Part shown: in pieces, positions 22,092 through 33,489 of the stretch
How the letters are laid out: each line of letters opens with the position of its first letter
Position numbering within the stretch: the first letter of the stretch is position 1
Assembly: GCA_014925825.1 (NCBI GenBank)
Contig: JACGCK010000016.1
Span: 1-64,000, forward strand
Direction: 5' to 3'
DNA from: Pholiota molesta
Lineage: Eukaryota; Basidiomycota; Agaricomycetes; Agaricales; Strophariaceae
DNA length: 64,000 nucleotides
Made by a program: the position numbers and the translations under genes
Notes under the pieces: model-generated
The model's database searches: none
Seen by the model: the letters and a program-made list of their open reading frames with translations, nothing else
What the model was told of the DNA's origin: nothing

Positions 22092-23596
22092 TCAGGAGGG
22101 AGGAGTCTCCGAGGAGATGACTTGACTAGTAGCAGTTACACACGCCACAGGATCTTGGCTCGCTGCCATTTTTGCCATTGTTCTTTCCTTGCGTAGTTGT
22201 CGGCGAACATGTTTGCTTGGTCGAGGCTCTGTGTCGATCACGTCTATCTGAGCATCACGTTTCGAGGGCTCTGAATCGACATTCATAGGTCGCGGCCTCG
22301 AATAAATCTGAGTTGATTCCTGTATTGGCCCTGCCAAAGAATGGGTGAGTGGGATTTTGAGACCAATGAAAAGAATATACAGTGGATTTCTTGGGTATTA
22401 AATTATCCTTGAGGCTGAATTTTGCACCAGGATTAACCTCGAAGTGAGCAACAATCCGCTGAATACTCCCGCTATTCTCTCGATATTGAGCTTCCCGCGT
22501 AATATTTTCAGACCATCTAGTCTCCGGACGTTGAGATGGAGAAATGGATTTCCGGGGATTGATATTCAACTCATCCGAAGATTGCGTCTCATAGAAAGGC
22601 CGTTTGACGCCCGCAACCTGTTCAGGAATCCAGGAATCTTCACCATCTTTGACATGAATACCGTCCTGTTCAGGCATTGTGGAGGGCCTTTGAGGGTTGC
22701 CTATATGTCAATTTATAAGTACGTTGCTATTTCTGTCAAGGTAGTTCCCCACTATGCATCGTAGTTCTGTTGGTCCGCACGGATTTGGAGTAATTGCGAT
22801 CGTTGGAGGCTGGGGTGAATGTGGAGTCGCGCATTGCTTTCTTGTTGGGAATTTCTGCAATCGAATTTACAGGCGTTTGAGCGGATGTTCGATTTTGTTT
22901 GAGGTCCTCGAGTTCTTTGCGACACGCCGCAAGTTCCGATTCAAGCTGCTGATTTTTATAGAGGAGCGTCTCGTAGATGAAGCCCGCTTGGCGGTAGTGG
23001 TGATTGGCGCGGGTCACTTGCGTTTGGTATTCGCAGTCGGGGGTTCATAATCATTGGGGTCGACAGAGACTACAGAGGCCGAGCTGGACGAGGCCAAGCC
23101 TCGTCCATGATGTTGTCCGCGGGCTGCTGGACTTGGGTTTGGTGGTCGTAGTGGGGGCCAGGTTCGGGGGCGACGGAAGGCACAGCGGCTGGGCGTGACG
23201 GGGTTGAGTCTGAGATGGTGTCCATGGAAGGCAGGGCTTCTGCTGGGTTAAGTTCAGGCCTGGGGAAGGCAGAGGAGGCAGTCGAGGCAGCCTGGGTAGG
23301 TACAGGGCCCACCACATCTTCGGAATCGCGCGAGGTTTCGGAATCGACTTGCAAGTCCAACGCGGCACCTGGACATGCTGTTCAGAGACGCGCGGTGCAG
23401 TATTACTATCATCAGGAAATGCCCTACCTTGTCGGTGTGGGCTTTTGGGCAAGGGGACTACAGTTGCTGGCCCCTTCCATCTGCTAAGAAATAAAACCAA
23501 TAAGGGCATAAGACTCCTTCGATTAGAATGAAGGATAAATGGACGTACGGGGCAGAAGCAGCCTCGAAGGTTGATAACTCCACTTGTTTCTGCCAT
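22092..23596 (-). CDS. Paralogue of the Ulp2 N-terminal region, protease domain absent
   Basis: Duplicate of the 5' third of the neighbouring Ulp2 gene. Shared blocks include RWKGPATVVPLPKSPHRQ, NRTSAQTPVN, SDELNINPRKSISPSQRP and SIQRIVAHFEVNPGAKFSL. It also carries a segment missing from the Ulp2 copy, with a likely coiled coil (YETLLYKNQQLESELAACRK). After the shared region it ends in an unrelated basic tail (RPSKHVRRQLRKERTMAKMA) with a stop at 22092, so no catalytic domain follows. Two single-base gaps in C/G runs (near 23039-23043 and 23098-23100) would join DNIMDE to the downstream DPNDYEPP frame. The start is uncertain: 23596 gives MAETSGVINLRG, but the reading into exon 2 needs another adjustment. 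It may be a shortened expressed protein or a decaying fragment; open frames over several exons favour recent coding. Confidence 0.5.
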
Positions 23597-23807
23597 TGTT
23601 TTCTTAATTTAACAAACCGCCGTAGAAGAGGGGCGTTGGGCAAAGTCAAGGGTAAGACTTGCTATAGTGTGACCAATCTGAACACTCTGAAGACAACGTC
23701 GGTATTTAGCATTCAGCATTGTTCAGAAAAGGCAATTATGTCATAGCAAACCCTGAGCAAACTCCCGTCACTTTTCTGATCCATGCCACTTGGCGTCCAC
23801 CGTGACC

Positions 23808-25968
23808 ATGTCGCCCAACTTCGTATATCTCGGACGACAGGTTATCCAATTCACTGTAGTCGCTTCAGTTCTCTCACTCGCGATTTTTGCTCATAAACGA
23901 AGCTTGATACCTCTCTATGGTTCAGGGCCTACTTCAGCATGGTTGGACGAAACGATACTCGCAACGATACTCGCATCTGCTGTCCAACCCATCGATATTT
24001 CACTAGAATGGAACCTGCTAACTGCGGCATTGATACTGACCCTCGCACCTAATGCAACCTACTGGGTCGGCGTCTGGACATCGAGGCATAAGGATCCAAT
24101 CCTGGGTCCAGTGATCGCACATGTTGCGGCATTGGGCCCCGCAGTGTTCGTTTTGGCGACATCTATAGTCCAAATGAGAGAGTCAAATGTGCGTATTTAT
24201 TGGATTTTCTGGTGGAAACGACTCTTATTTTAACATGTCAAGAAGAAAGGAAAGACGCACATCGCTTTGAAGCTTGCTCGAGGTGGTCTGGCATATATCA
24301 CTGCTATGCTGCTGAATAAATATTTTTGGTCGACATCATCGATTCTCTATAATATTTCGGATAGCCAGATTGTACGTGCAGCTCTCTTTCTTTCTATTTC
24401 TAATATATAACTTACATATCTTTCTCAGGTACTAACATGTGCATCTATATTCTATACCTCGTCAATTTTCACTTTCTCTTTCTTGAAGTCCCCATCCAAG
24501 AAATCCTCGAAGAAACAGAAATCTCAAGTGAACGCAGATAAACCCTCTGCAAACTCCGACCTGCAAATCAAATCCTACATTTTTGTGGTGTTCACCTCTA
24601 TTTGGATAATACTGAAGCCTCGTTTAGCCAGTCCTATCCTCCCGCATCCTTTGCCACAGACATATACCCATCCAACACACCCTTTACAAATCCTGTCCGC
24701 TGAACAATCAGTGACAGGTTTAATCACAGTTGCAGCATGGCTACCTCCTCCTGAATATCAAGGAGAAAATGACCAGCAATTACACTCTGCTCGCTATTTG
24801 CGAGCGTCGCATTCAATTCTTGGCGGCGTATGGACAGATAACAAAATTGGAGTCTTGGATAATGAACCTCCCTTAACAGACTCTTTTGGAACACTGCTTG
24901 GGGATTCTATCTACAGCACCTTTGTCCTCCAGGAAGCCGTCCGCCTCATCAACAGTACCGAAGCTGGAAAATCAAACGCATGGAAGAATGCTCTTGTCAT
25001 GTAATTACTTAGTTTTTTTCTTGGTTTCTCGTCATATGACTTTCTCATGTTCATAAATTAGCGGCCTTGGAACTGGGATTTCTACGACTTCGTTCATGCG
25101 GCACGATATCTCAACAACTATTGTCGAAATCGATCCTGCTGTTTACAAAGCAGCACGAACATTCTTTGGCTTGCCTGACCCAGGAGCCGACAAAGTGTTC
25201 CTCGAAGACGCACGTACTTGGGTGGCAAAACAGCGGGCCACCATCGACAAAGGCGATAACACGACTCGCTTCGATATTGTTGTTCATGACTGCTTCTCTG
25301 GTGGAGGAGTACCACAACACATTTTCACAACAGAGTTCTGGGTTGATTTGAAGACTGTCATGGAACCAGAAGGGATTCTTGTTGTCGTGAGTAAACACAA
25401 TCACCTCACGAATTCTCATGGTTTCTTTCAAATAACCTTCGATGTGTAGAACTTCGCTGGAGTCCTCAAATCTCAATCTTCGCGTTTGGTCATCAATACT
25501 CTGGAAAAGAACTTCCAGCACTGTCGAGCCTTCCACGACATGTTCAACACACTTGAGGCAGACAAATACCAGACCGAATTTATCAACATGGTAGGTCCTC
25601 TACTATGTCAAACAATCACCACTAAACAACAAAATAAGGTCATATTCTGTACAGAATCACCTTCAGCGCTCACATTCCGAAAATCACGTCGATCAGATTG
25701 GCTGGGTTCACCGCTACGTCGCCATGTCTTGACGAACATTGAATCTCGAGAAATAGATCTCAACTTGATCAGAGAAACCCGAGGGGACGAGCAATACGTG
25801 TTGACAGATAACAATAACTCTCTAGGTGCATTGCAGGAGAAGCAAGGCGCGCATCACTGGCTTGGTAAGTGACTTCTTCTACCTTCATAATTTCTCAGCT
25901 TTCTCACATAAAAAATATCCATAGTTATGCGAGACGTTCTGCCGGATGTTCATTGGGAAACGTATTGA
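23808..25968 (+). CDS. Membrane-anchored spermidine-synthase-like (SAM-binding) protein
   Basis: Fusion of an N-terminal membrane region to a spermidine synthase/methyltransferase-like domain. The start at 23808 (MSPNFVYLGRQVIQFTVVAS) is the first ATG; several hydrophobic segments follow, such as LLTAALILTLAPNATYWVGV and HVAALGPAVFVLATSI. After a Lys/Ser-rich loop (KSPSKKSSKKQK) and another membrane segment comes ASHSILGGVW. The SAM-binding motif is spliced as VIGLGTGISTTSF, with the acidic residue in TTIVEIDPAVYKAARTFFGL and a later FDIVVHDCFSGGGVP. The polyamine-synthase Asp lies in the HDCFSGG position. At least six introns are inferred; the protein ends DVLPDVHWETY. True spermidine synthases are soluble, so whether this makes polyamines or methylates another substrate is unknown. 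It is divergent from the Ulp2 N-terminal paralogue. Confidence 0.8.
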
Positions 25969-26461
25969 AGGTTGTCATGAATGCGAAATGTATCACCAAT
26001 ATATCTCAAGGTCTTGTGCCTGTCATTGTATACCTTGCAGCTGAATGCAGCTGAATGTTCTATGGCATGAACGATTTTATCTGGATGCGACAACGAATCC
26101 TTGGACTACTTGAGTTTTCGTACGATTTTGTGAGTCGTACCCAGAATTCTCTAGTATGCAATGGGCTCCTACCATTCCTGATTTCCTATACTTATGTAGA
26201 AATAAGCTTATTCAACTATTTTTGGTTGGACACGAAGTCGCAGGAGATTGATAGGAAATGAAAAATGGCATAGAATAATTTTACATGATATCGCGATTAA
26301 TATAGGGATGTCACTATATGAGGACTGAAGATTACTATGGCAAAAACTCACGTACATGTACATTCCGCTCCAAAGTCAGGCGAAATTCAAGGTTGTAGGA
26401 TAAATATATGACCTCTAATTCTTTAAAATATGGCAAATGAAGAGGTTCAATACCTAGCCTT

Positions 26462-29400
26462 CTAACAAGCCTCGCAGTCTGTCCACCATACTTTCTCCCC
26501 CCAAGCGCGCAATAAAGTCCAGGCGCGCAGTCTTTGCATCGGCGGAAGTCCTTCGAAACAAGCTGGAGGAACCAAAGGCATTCCAAATACTGTTTGACGG
26601 TACTGGGTAATTTGTCGCACAACATCGATGCCCCCTGTAGCGACGACAGCCTTGAGTAACGCGCGTGCTCTTTCCTCGTTGCTGTTCAATCCTTGCAGAT
26701 CCGGCCAAATGTTGGACGCGACGTGGTGGATAGCTATCAGCTTCATAAAGTCGTGAGCGTTGCCTTTGAGCAGCGAGTTGAGATAGGAAGTGATGATCTG
26801 AGAATCAGTTTCGAGCGGGTACAGGTATTCCCTGATGTCTGCAGAGATGACATGGTCCGGAGCGACGCGAATGGTCCTCACAACGTGGTTGAAATCGGAC
26901 CAGAGATGCTTGCGATAATCCAGGGCATAGCGCATTGAAGTTGGAGGGAGGAGAAGGCGAGCAAATAGAGGGTGGGAGAACGATATCGCGTCATATAGTG
27001 CTACAAAGTCTGTGTAAAACTGGAAGAAAGGAACCGAAGGACCAAGGAACCTGACGGCGACTTTTTCCAGATCATCCTGCACAGTCGCTTGGGCACTGAC
27101 AACGCCATATTCATACGGGCGCAAAACATCTTCCATGAGACGTTGCACGATATCATCGCGAAAGACCTCTGCAGTCGAATCAGTGTGCGGCTGGTCATGT
27201 TCCAGCATGAACACCTTCATGCATCCAAACACTGCTCCCTCTCGTGTCAAAACGAAAGTGGACATGGAGAAGTTGAACAATGCTTCCTGAGCAATCTTGG
27301 TCAGAAGGAGGGAAAGCCGAGTGACGTCCATTTCTGATGCATCCCATGACATGGGCAATGCTTTGAAAACAGCCGAGTCTGCGGAGCGCAGAAGGTGATT
27401 CAGAGGGGCGAGGGTCCAATCCCGATGTAGGGGAAGGCCGAACTCTTGCAATGCCGCAGGAGGCGGGAGTCGTGCAGTCGTAGATGACTTGATTGACTGA
27501 GGTGTTATCGTTAAAGGCGAAATGAAGACATCTTCTCGTGGTTTTATGATGTTTGAGAAGAATGGTGTGAGGATGTCCATTCCACCGCACTCCCATATCG
27601 ATGGAGAAACCCTGATATTTCGAGCCGCCGTCCAATCTGGGGTGATGAGGTCGGTGATGCCTTTGACTATGTCTTGGGCGATAACTTCGTCTGATGGAAC
27701 TAATCGCAACAGGATTGAGAATGCTTGAGCTACCCAAAGACTCTGCGAAACGTCTGGCAAACGTTTTGACAACCGAAGATAGGTGACAAGGTATCCAGAG
27801 AGTTGGCGACCATAAAGATAACCGATGGACGTATTTGAGGATGTCACCAGCGACCAAAGAGGATGGACAAGTAGATTTCCTGCCGATTCCGACAGTTGGC
27901 GGAATGGAAGAAGGAAGGGGGGCGATGAAGGGGGGCCTTCGGTATGAGGAGCAATACATGCTAACCACAGACGAACCACAGAACTTAAGACATCAGCATA
28001 ATTTGCTATTCTCATCAGTTGTTCCATATCTCCGCTGAGTATCTCCAGTTCGCTGTGAAATGCCTTCATGACACCTGCGACTACTTTGCATTCACTTCCA
28101 CTCTCAAACCCTGACTTGACACCTTCAATGAACTCGGACCTTTCAGTCTCTCCGCCTTTGACCCCATTGATTTTACAGCCTTCCAGCCACGCTGCTTGAG
28201 CCTTCCAAGATGCGCCCCATTGCGCCCAATCCTTCTCGGAAGTGTCAAGATGCGATTGCAGCGCAGACATGCTTTCATGCCAGGCCCAACCAACGATTTG
28301 CGTCCAAAGAATATCGTGAGGAGGAGTGGTTTGATGAGGATCAACGGCACAAGTCGTCCACGTTTCCGCTAGATTCGACCATGCAATCACAAGACTTCGA
28401 GAATGACATGCTTCAGAAACAGCGTATCGCTCCACGTCACCCAGCTGAGTCTGCGCTGTTCCAGCAATGTGGGTGTAAAGGCCATAAATGCCTAGTGCTC
28501 GGTATACGCGAAGGGTGCCCACGATAAGACTGGACACAAGAGCTGGAGTATAGGGATATGAAAACGGCGAGAGGGTGACAAAGCGCAAAAGAGAGTCCGC
28601 AAATTTCTCGATTTCCTGGGCATTTGACCGTGAAGATTGGGCAAGAGTGTAGAAAAGCCGCAATGCAAGAGGGTTCGGCAAAGGTGAAGACTCCTGGGGT
28701 GGAATGGGAGTCAAAAGGAAGGTTTGAAGGACGGTCGAAAGCAAATCTGGAGTCGAAACAATTTTGTCCGCGATACTATTGCTCTGTTGAGCGAGGCGAT
28801 GGAGAACGGACAAAATCTGGCTCGAGGATTCTGGAGGAATAGCACCCTGTTTTAAGATGGCAGTAATTTGAGGGAGGACGAATTCAAAGGGCAACGTGTT
28901 GATAGCTGAATCTGAAGGTGAGTCCAGCTCCACTCCCTCAATATGCGCTAGCTCCGGATCCCAGCCCACAATACACTCCCACACGATTTCAATAGCAGTT
29001 GGCCCAATATTTCCCTTATCAGCCATAGCTTCCACGCCCGCTGCAAGGATGCGTTTTCTCAATTCCTCTTCCTTCCCAACAAGCTCCTCCATCCCATTAA
29101 CAATACCCTTCTTTACTCTTCCAAGTCGCTGAGCGATTCGTATCAATATACTCAACATCATCGCCCTTTGAGCTGGTACGGTCGATCGCGTGAGCAAAAA
29201 GATATCGTCTAACGTGTATCCTGCGCGAGCACCCTGTGCATGATGATGAAGCCCAAGATGAGTAGGTAAGCTTAAGGAAAGCGATGAAGGGATAGGGTTG
29301 CCTTGAAGGTCAAATCGCAAAGCAGTGGGCGACGAATCGAGCGGTGCAATTGTCGAATCTGTAGACATCCAGGCTAAATTGGGGTCATCCTTCGGAGCAA

Positions 29401-30385
29401 AGGGGAAGAAATGTTGTCGAATATATTCCGCAGAACCTTCTTCCGGCTCCATGGATTCCTCCTTCATCGGCGGAGTGGGTTCAGATGGTATTGATGACGA
29501 AGGGGCCATTTTGCCTTTCCATTGCCCCAATGATACAGTGTCATTGTCGTTAGGATCTGGAGGGGGAAGGGCAAGTGGTTTGTGTTTCTTGGGCGAGGAA
29601 GGAGTATTGTCATAAACAAATACGTCTTTGGGTCCGAGCTCTGCAAAACGCAGTTTGCGATCGTTGCGGCTTGAAGGACGAGAGTTATTGGCAGATGCCA
29701 AAGCCGAAGGAGGTGGAGACATGACTAGGCACCCACGTTAGATATTTATTTTCACGATGAAGATAGTGAAGGCGGTCCAGAGGGTCATGTACGGGTAGGC
29801 TATATCGCTTACCTCGTTCACGACTTGATTCTCTCTTTTCAGAAGTTATTGGGATTATATCTATTGGTACGGAGAAGTCAGATCTCGACATCTGAGTACA
29901 AAACTAAGAGAATCACCTTCGCTTGACCGACTTGTCTGTGCTTCTGGGGGCAAAGATGGTGGAGTGCTCTTGTCTTCACGCTGCTTCTCCCTTGCCAAAC
30001 GAGCGCGTTTCAAGAGATCGCCTACATTCGCTCCAAATCTCTCAAGAATTTCTCTTCTCTCCTGTTCCCTGTCTTCCTCAGTCATCTTTGCTACTCGTTC
30101 TTCATTCTCTCTACTGATTTGCTCTCGCCAATCCTCAGCGCCATCGGCAGGGGGAGGCGGTGGAGGCGACGAAGGTTTACTTGAAGGATGAACTACAGGA
30201 ACATCTTGGGGTCTATTCGCTCCAACCTTGCGAAGGTCTTCACGATTGCGCGCAAAGGCGCTTTTCGATCGGTGCTGGACAGTTGGGAAACCAGTCTTGC
30301 CAGAAGAGAATGGTTTTGGGGAAGGTGACGACGAAACAGGCTTCCGTTCAACAATGGAACCAATTACAGGGGGTTTACGCTCCAT
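26462..30385 (-). CDS. RNA polymerase II-associated protein 1 (RPAP1)
   Basis: Factor that helps assemble and import RNA polymerase II. Three exons: 29917-30385, 29813-29860 and 26462-29724. Exon 1 starts MERKPPVIGSIVERKP and holds the RPAP1 N-terminal domain, seen as EDWREQISRENEERVAKMTE and REILERFGANVGDLLKRAR. The 56-nt first intron uses the second AG (29861); the first AG would bring a stop. Exon 3 gives KLRFAELGPKDVFVYDN, then the central RPAP1 domain (LRFDLQGNPIPSSLSLSLPT, HHHAQGARAGYTLDDIFLLT) and a long helical-repeat C-terminal part ending WGEKVWWTDCEAC. Length is about 1260 residues, near normal for fungal RPAP1. The 3.2 kb exon is free of frameshifts, which contrasts with several neighbours. 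Confidence 0.9.
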
Positions 30386-30968
30386 GGATAAGGTTGGGTG
30401 TCTAAACGACGAAAGACAGGGTAGAGCGCCATCGCAGACCCGCCTTGATCTGCAAGTGCAGAGTCAAAGAACGTTCTGGTGACATTACGTAATTCATATG
30501 TTGCTGTCCCGACTCCCCGTTTTCCAAGCCCTCTCGCGAACCTGCTGAACTGGTGACAATTCGACAGAATAAATAGAGCATGACATGTCTGTCTTTATTA
30601 AAAAAATAGATACTCATTCAATCGAGTCAGGAATCAGGCCTCTTAATGAAACTTGATGAAACTTGAAAGCATGAATATTCTTGAATTAAAGCCTTAAACC
30701 CCCAGCGGCCAACGCCAAACACAACGAGTCAATTTTATATTTCAAGATACGAGACGTTCACAGCTATTGCAGTATCAACATCCTTTGGTAGTATTTACAT
30801 TTTTTACATTCATGGGTTTCTAGGTGTGCTGATACATATACCTGAACAAGACGATAGATCCTTCTCCGAGGTCCAAAAGGGGTACATGCAAAAGTTGACG
30901 GCATCTCCTTCGTGCAGATTATTTAGTGTGTAGGAATAGGGAAATCAAAAAAGGCTTAAGCCAGCTTT

Positions 30969-33077
30969 TCATTTGAGCGCCTTGAGTCGGTCTGCAAGTC
31001 CATCCAAAAATGCAAATCCGTCCTAACAGACAAAAAAAAAGCAGCAAAACAATTAAGCGGAATAAAATATACAGACAAAGGTATGAACCCACCTTCGTGA
31101 CTGTCCGTCCAGTGCTTTTGTTGGTGACCTTGGCAAAGTCAGAAACCATGGCGGCCAGCGCCTTGTTGCTTTGGCTATAGTGCACATCCGTCTTCAGACG
31201 GGCTACGACGCCCAATTTACATGCGGAGGCTCCTTTTCGGGTGCATTGCTTGGAAGGAGTGCTGTCTCGAAGTCCTGCCAAGAGGTCAATTTTAGTTCAG
31301 ATTAAAATGAACTTCATGGGTTATACACACCGCGCAGGTTTGATGAAGACAGAAGGATCATCAAGCTGTTTATAGAGAACATCCAAGAAATAGAACGCCT
31401 CCCTTGTCAACGTCCTCGAGCTATTAATCTGCAACACATCCTTGAACTCCTTGACGAGCTGAGACAAGGTCGCATTATCCGGTGCATCGAAGCTCGATCG
31501 GACAACCGGTTGAGCAGCGCCGCCTTGGGCTGCTGGTACCGCATGGGCACGCACCGCTCCTCTCTGAACCGCTGCTGATGACAATCGCACGCTTGCTACC
31601 CACGCCTGAACCCTCAGCAGCGGCCTGCTCGCTCGAGTCTAATTTCGCGTCTGCCTGCGCTTTGAGGACAGCTTGCTGCACATTCGTGCGGTCGCCGAGG
31701 ATGGGCTTGGCTGCGAGGTTGAGCTTGGTGAGGTCATTGAGGATGTCTGCCATTTCATCGCGTGGAACAGCTGGTGTGCGCGCTCGCAAAGGCGTATTGA
31801 CGGTCTTTATCAGGGGAGCCTGTAGTATGTATTGATCAGCATCGACTTGTGGCGAGGTAAATACAGTCATGGCGAACCGCTGGTATTGGAGGAGGCCAGA
31901 TGAATTGATCAATATTGTCGAATCCTTCATCGACAGCCAAATCACGGAATTTTCTGATCCACTGCCCGTAATCTGGGTTTTCCTTGAAGGCCAGCCTTCG
32001 TGTGTACGCCAGGAATTCTTCAAATTCGATTGGCAAGCCTCGACAGAGCGATTCTGGAGTTGCTTTTCGTTTTTCCGCCTTTAACCGATTGTGCGCCTCA
32101 TCGGTTTTTGGGACGCCATTTCTTGTCCAGCTTAGACCACGAGGAGTGAGGAGATGGATGAACATAAGCGCTGCAGCTTCGAGATCATCTCGTCGAGATG
32201 GAACTGCAGAATGTCAGGCTAAATCAGGTTTGACTGGGAAAAGTTCATACCCTTTCCGCGACAATGAACATTCACTGAGCTGTCTGGGTTCAACAGGGAG
32301 AAGAGGTAGATAGGGAATGACGAAATACCTGAACCAGTAATTTCCAATGAAGTCGCGCTTCAGCTTACTGTCAGGGATGTGTCGACCTGTGTATGGATCG
32401 ATATAGCGCTTCGAGAACCCAAAGTCAATCATGTACACCAATTTCTCATTGGGTGGTAGACCGATCACACAGTTTCCCAGTTGGATGTCACGATGCAATA
32501 CCCCGCGATGGTGCATGAACTGTAATCGGCTATCTGAGGAGATCACAGAGGTTGACAACATATCGCGGAGAGAAATCAATGTTACTCACGACTTGGATAG
32601 CAATTGAACAACACTCCGTAGATCCATTGTGTCCTTCCCACTCTTCCGATGCAGGCTATCTAAGCTTGAGCCCAGTAGATCAATAGCGAGAAAATCCCAT
32701 GCTCCCTGAATCCCAGATGCATAGAGTTTCGGCATCCCCACCCCACCTTGTAGCAGTGGGTACAGATGCCGTTCAAATTTATTAGTCGGGTTTTCATGAT
32801 GAACGTATTGTATCTTAAGTGCTACCACCTGGCGCGTATGGATATGAGTTGCTTTGAAGATCGAGCCTGAAATGGAAGGTAGCATGAGCTCTCAATTCCA
32901 CGAGATAGCTCGTATTGAATGCCTCTGACCTGAATATCCTGATCCGAGGTTTTCGTTCAAAAACCAGTTGGCGATCACTGCAGGGAACGTCGGTGGTGGC
33001 TGGTCTTCGCTGAGTTCCGATCCAGATTCCTCGGAATCTGAGTAATCTTCAGAGTTGGATTGAAGTTGTTCGCTCAT
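30969..33077 (-). CDS. Casein kinase 1-like protein kinase with C-terminal extension
   Basis: CK1-superfamily Ser/Thr kinase. It starts MSEQLQSNSEDYSDSEESGS at 33077, an acidic leader, then a Gly loop in LNENLGSGYSG and the ATP Lys in QVVALKIQYVH. The catalytic loop is HRDIQLGNCVIG and the Mg site YMIDFGFSKRYIDP, both intact. The next part is unusual for CK1: FIGNYWFSSVNVHCRGKVPS replaces the common GTARYAS-type segment, joined by a short exon near 32254-32282. The lower lobe continues SRRDDLEAAALMFIHLLTPR and FEEFLAYTRRLAF. A second domain follows: SQLVKEFKDVLQINSSRTLT, DVLYKQLDDPSVFI, KLGVVARLKTDVHYSQSNKA and GRTVTKDGFAFLDGLADRL, ending LKALK. One frame change near 31530-31580 separates kinase tail and extension; an unseen intron or an indel could explain it. 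I treat both as one gene because I recall this arrangement in mushrooms. Confidence 0.75.
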
Positions 33078-33489
33078 ATTGGATAAAATAGAGGAGCTAA
33101 TACGGCGAGTTCTTCAGAGGGCAAGGAAGCGAACGACGCGTCGAACGGCGGAGCAATATTGCGCAACGTGCGAATTTGAGAAGAGATGGTGCGGAATGAA
33201 TCAAAAAATTAAATGCGCTGCGGTTGGGTGGCGATAAAGAGGAAAGAGCTAGGTTAGAGAAGGGCGTTGAAGGTGGAAAGCCATTAGCAATGCGTGCAGC
33301 TACGCAATCTGAATTTGAAGCAAGTTGAATGTGTTCGAAACGCGTCGACCACGTGCTCTCTTCCTCACCACGTGTCCATTCCTCCCAAATTGGTGGCAGC
33401 CACATTGAAATTCCATCTGCCACTGAGTGTGCTCGAGTTGGTATTGAACTTCTTCCTGATAGCTTCCCCTAGTAATACTCGATTCACTA

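Noticed and set aside
27195..27968. 257-residue minus-strand frame
   Set aside because: It lies inside the large RPAP1 exon in another frame, and the RPAP1 reading has family homology.
30919..31590. Separate small gene downstream of the CK1-like kinase
   Set aside because: The domain there fits as the C-terminal extension of the kinase and no independent promoter or start is evident, so I merged them while noting the frame change.
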